DNA of 14,599 nucleotides from Clostridia bacterium. GTDB taxonomy: Bacteria > Bacillota > Clostridia > Christensenellales > CAG-138. A program made the position numbers and the translations under genes. Under the pieces are notes generated by a model, which worked only from the letters and a program-made list of their open reading frames with translations, did no database searches and was not told the DNA's origin. The stretch lies in contig JAEDJH010000040.1 in assembly GCA_016296415.1 (NCBI GenBank), positions 1-14,599 on the forward strand. Reading direction: 5' to 3'. Of this stretch, positions 13,185-14,599 are shown one piece after another; the stretch's first letter is position 1, and each line of letters opens with the position of its first letter.

Positions 13185-13439
13185 CTATAACCTTTTCAGC
13201 CAATCGGAGGGTCTGTCGTGTTCATCCTCGAAGGCAATATCCGCTTCTTCAGCATAACTGTCCATAGAAGCGGAAACTCTGTTCATTTGAACGATCTCGG
13301 CAAGCGATGCGGGAGTCTGACCTGCGGCACTTACGCAGGCGGTACACACAGCGCCGCAATCGGGGCACACGCAGCCGCTGAACACGCCTCTTTCGCTTTG
13401 TATCATATATGTGGAACATACGGGGCATCCGCAGCGCAT
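13185..13439 (-). CDS. Small cysteine-rich zinc-ribbon protein, function unknown
   Basis: This 84-residue protein has eight cysteines in its first 35 residues: Cys3, Cys5, Cys8, then Cys23, Cys25, Cys28, Cys32 and Cys35. The two CPxC knuckles (5-8 and 25-28) look like a zinc ribbon, and Cys32-x2-Cys35 could help bind a second metal. The C-terminal half (about 45-84) is acidic and ends in SDWLKRL. GAGGTG lies 6 nt before the ATG. It lies 93 nt upstream of lepA in the same direction, with the lepA promoter between and no terminator, so readthrough into lepA is possible. I do not recognise a named family. Protein- or nucleic-acid binding is the general expectation for zinc ribbons. Confidence 0.75.
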   Translation of the reverse strand: MRCGCPVCSTYMIQSERGVFSGCVCPDCGAVCTACVSAAGQTPASLAEIVQMNRVSASMDSYAEEADIAFEDEHDRPSDWLKRL

Positions 13440-13467
13440 ATAAACACCTCAAACTGAATTTTATTGA

Positions 13468-13473
13468 AGTATA
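13468..13473 (-). promoter_or_regulatory. Extended -10 element of the zinc-ribbon gene
   Basis: On the minus strand TATACT is preceded by TGT, an extended -10 form, 28 nt upstream of the gene's ATG. No good -35 box is present; the position where it would lie overlaps the -35 region of the divergent promoter. Confidence 0.45.
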
Positions 13474-13485
13474 ACACATTTTTAA

Positions 13486-13514
13486 TTTATTATGTACACT
13501 TTTTGTGCTATAAT
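13486..13514 (+). promoter_or_regulatory. Promoter of the peptidoglycan-binding protein gene
   Basis: A perfect TATAAT (13509-13514) preceded by TGC (extended -10) lies 17 bp after a weak -35 box, TTTATT (13486-13491), and 26 nt upstream of the start codon. Confidence 0.65.
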
Positions 13515-13540
13515 TATTAAATAATGTCGAGAGGTGCCGA

Positions 13541-14338
13541 ATGAAACGTTTTTTTGCAATAGTTTTCATAATAGGAATGGTGCTGAGCCTTTCCTACACC
13601 CATGCGGTCGAAACCGATAGCACGGAATCCCCCGCATCGCAAACGGATAAGCCCGTGGTATACGGATATGCAACCATCGGCGAGGATGTTGTTCGGATAC
13701 AGCTCCGCCTGCGTGAGCTTGGTTATTTCATGTTTAAGCCTACGGGCAATTTCCAAAGCATGACCGTAAGCTCTGCCATTGCATTTCAGGAAAAACAGAC
13801 CGATTCGGAAGGGCGTCCGATTGCCGCAGACGGATTTATAGGTCCGCAATCCTTCGACATACTTTTTTCATTGAGCGCACAAAGGCAGGAAATAACGGCT
13901 CATATCCCTTTCGGTAAAACGAGCACGGAGCTTGCGGTCATAGGAAAGCTAATCAAATGGAACGAAATAAAAGAAATGCTCGTTGTCGGTGAAACCTATA
14001 CTGTGACCGACTGTTACAGCGGAGAAACGTTTAACGTGATCTATGTCGGCGGCGAAAATCACGCCGAAATAGAATGTGCCACTGCCGCAGACGCTGATAA
14101 ATACAAATCGCTGTTCGGCGACGACTACAACTATTCAAAACGCCCAATTACCGTGCAGATAGGCGACGATCAGGTTGCCGCATCACTTCAGGGGCAGCCG
14201 CACGGAAGCGATACCGTTTCCGGCAACAACATGGACGGTCACTCATGCTTGTTTTTCAGCGGCTCCACCTCTCATACGGGTAATCTTCCCGATATTGAGC
14301 ATATTGCTCAGGTAAACAAGGCCGCAGGAAAATCCTAA
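13541..14338 (+). CDS. Secreted peptidoglycan-binding protein with His/Cys-rich C-terminal domain
   Basis: This 265-residue protein has an N-terminal signal peptide (Lys2, Arg3, hydrophobic 4-19, likely cleavage near Ala22). A PG_binding_1-type domain follows at about 43-110 (GEDVVRIQLRLRELGYF, AIAFQEKQ, DGFIGPQSFDILF), which should hold it to the cell wall. The C-terminal part (about 133-262) ends in PHGSDTVSGNNMDGHSCLFF and STSHTG. The pattern PHG...N...GH-x-C...TH recurs in clostridial wall-associated proteins as I recall it, and suggests a metal site or catalytic Cys/His (His221, His234, Cys236, His245, His254). No enzyme has been assigned to my knowledge. GAGAGGTG lies 5 nt before the ATG. 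It is a single-gene unit, divergent from the zinc-ribbon gene. Confidence 0.88.
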   Translation: MKRFFAIVFIIGMVLSLSYTHAVETDSTESPASQTDKPVVYGYATIGEDVVRIQLRLRELGYFMFKPTGNFQSMTVSSAIAFQEKQTDSEGRPIAADGFIGPQSFDILFSLSAQRQEITAHIPFGKTSTELAVIGKLIKWNEIKEMLVVGETYTVTDCYSGETFNVIYVGGENHAEIECATAADADKYKSLFGDDYNYSKRPITVQIGDDQVAASLQGQPHGSDTVSGNNMDGHSCLFFSGSTSHTGNLPDIEHIAQVNKAAGKS

Positions 14339-14378
14339 CACATATTAGCCTTTAAAAAACAGAGCTGATACAAATCCG

Positions 14379-14416
14379 ATGTCGGTTTTCCCCAAAAGGA
14401 AAATCCGGCATTTTTT
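14379..14416 (+). terminator. Terminator of the peptidoglycan-binding protein gene
   Basis: ATGTCGGTTTTCC (14379-14391) pairs with GGAAAATCCGGCAT (14398-14411) with one bulged T and one G-T pair, around the loop CCAAAA. A run of six T's (14411-14416) follows. It lies 40 nt after the stop codon. Confidence 0.85.
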
Positions 14417-14465
14417 GCACCCGTCCAAATAAGAGTTTTGGCTGCTCTCTCCTCTCTATCATGCG

Positions 14466-14504
14466 AAAACAACAATCCGCCGGACGGTAAACCGTCCGGC
14501 GGAT
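14466..14504 (-). terminator. Strong terminator of a minus-strand gene entering from the right
   Basis: A perfect 13-bp stem, ATCCGCCGGACGG (14475-14487) with CCGTCCGGCGGAT (14492-14504), closes a TAAA loop. On the minus strand it is followed by TTGTTGTTTT. It faces the terminator at 14379-14416 and implies a well-expressed leftward gene ending near 14548. A second, smaller inverted repeat, AAGCTTCA/TGAAGCTT (14514-14530), lies between that stop codon and this terminator. Confidence 0.85.
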
Positions 14505-14547
14505 GTGTCGCTTAAGCTTCAGTGAAGCTTTTGTTGATCAGTTAGTC

Positions 14548-14599
14548 TTATGCGCCGAGAAGTCCGTTGTAGCTTCTCGATACGGTGGTCTGTGCATAA
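14548..14599 (-). CDS. Possible 3' end of a gene running off the right edge
   Basis: On the minus strand one frame reads YAQTTVSRSYNGLLGA and stops at TAA (14548-14550), 44 nt before the strong terminator. Its codons (ACC, AGC, AAC, GGC) look like those of neighbouring genes. Another frame stays open to 14519, so the frame is not certain. The fragment is too short to identify a family. Confidence 0.35.
   Translation of the reverse strand, partial: YAQTTVSRSYNGLLGA

Noticed and set aside
1..14599. CRISPR arrays, insertion sequences, prophage genes or long direct repeats
   Set aside because: No regularly spaced repeats, transposase or phage motifs were found on either strand.

Overview
The window looks like chromosomal DNA from an anaerobic gut-type Clostridia bacterium, probably near the Oscillospiraceae. 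This placement is inferred from near-balanced base composition by eye, strong AGGAGG-type ribosome binding sites, sigma-A-like promoters, a zinc-type (CxxC...CxxC) ribosomal protein L28, the lepA-hemW pair, an Lsa-type ABC-F protein and an oxygen-sensitive type of flavin/iron-sulfur enzyme. No plasmid, phage, insertion sequence or CRISPR signature is visible.

Layout from left to right: a tRNA-Val(CAC) on the minus strand with its own promoter; a minus-strand pair, pcp (pyroglutamyl peptidase, TTG start) followed by an HNH-like protein whose catalytic residues look eroded; rpmB (L28) on the plus strand with promoter and terminator; a CPBP/CAAX-type membrane protease (minus); a GNAT acetyltransferase and a NUDIX hydrolase (both plus). 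A three-gene minus-strand operon follows: an Old-Yellow-Enzyme-like FMN/4Fe-4S/FAD reductase and the large and small subunits of a two-part aconitase X. Further right on the minus strand are lepA and hemW, then an Lsa-type ABC-F ribosome-protection gene and a small two-helix membrane protein. A cysteine-rich zinc-ribbon gene lies upstream of lepA. Divergent from it is a secreted peptidoglycan-binding protein with a His/Cys-rich C-terminal domain. The right edge holds a strong terminator and probably the last codons of another minus-strand gene.

Two regions stand out. First, the roughly 290-nt leader of the ABC-F gene has the parts of a ribosome-controlled transcription attenuator. A TTGACA-17-TAAAAT promoter is followed by a five-codon upstream ORF (Met-Glu-Ile-Asn-Arg) and a strong terminator just before the gene's ribosome binding site. 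A 13-nt segment between them can pair either with the upstream ORF or with the terminator, because the ORF and the terminator carry near-identical 12-nt sequences. A ribosome stalled on the upstream ORF would free the segment to break the terminator. Second, the reductase-aconitase X operon combines an Fe-S dehydratase with an Fe-S flavoenzyme of the enoate-reductase type. This suggests an uncharacterised dehydrate-then-reduce step on a hydroxy acid; the substrate cannot be read from the sequence.
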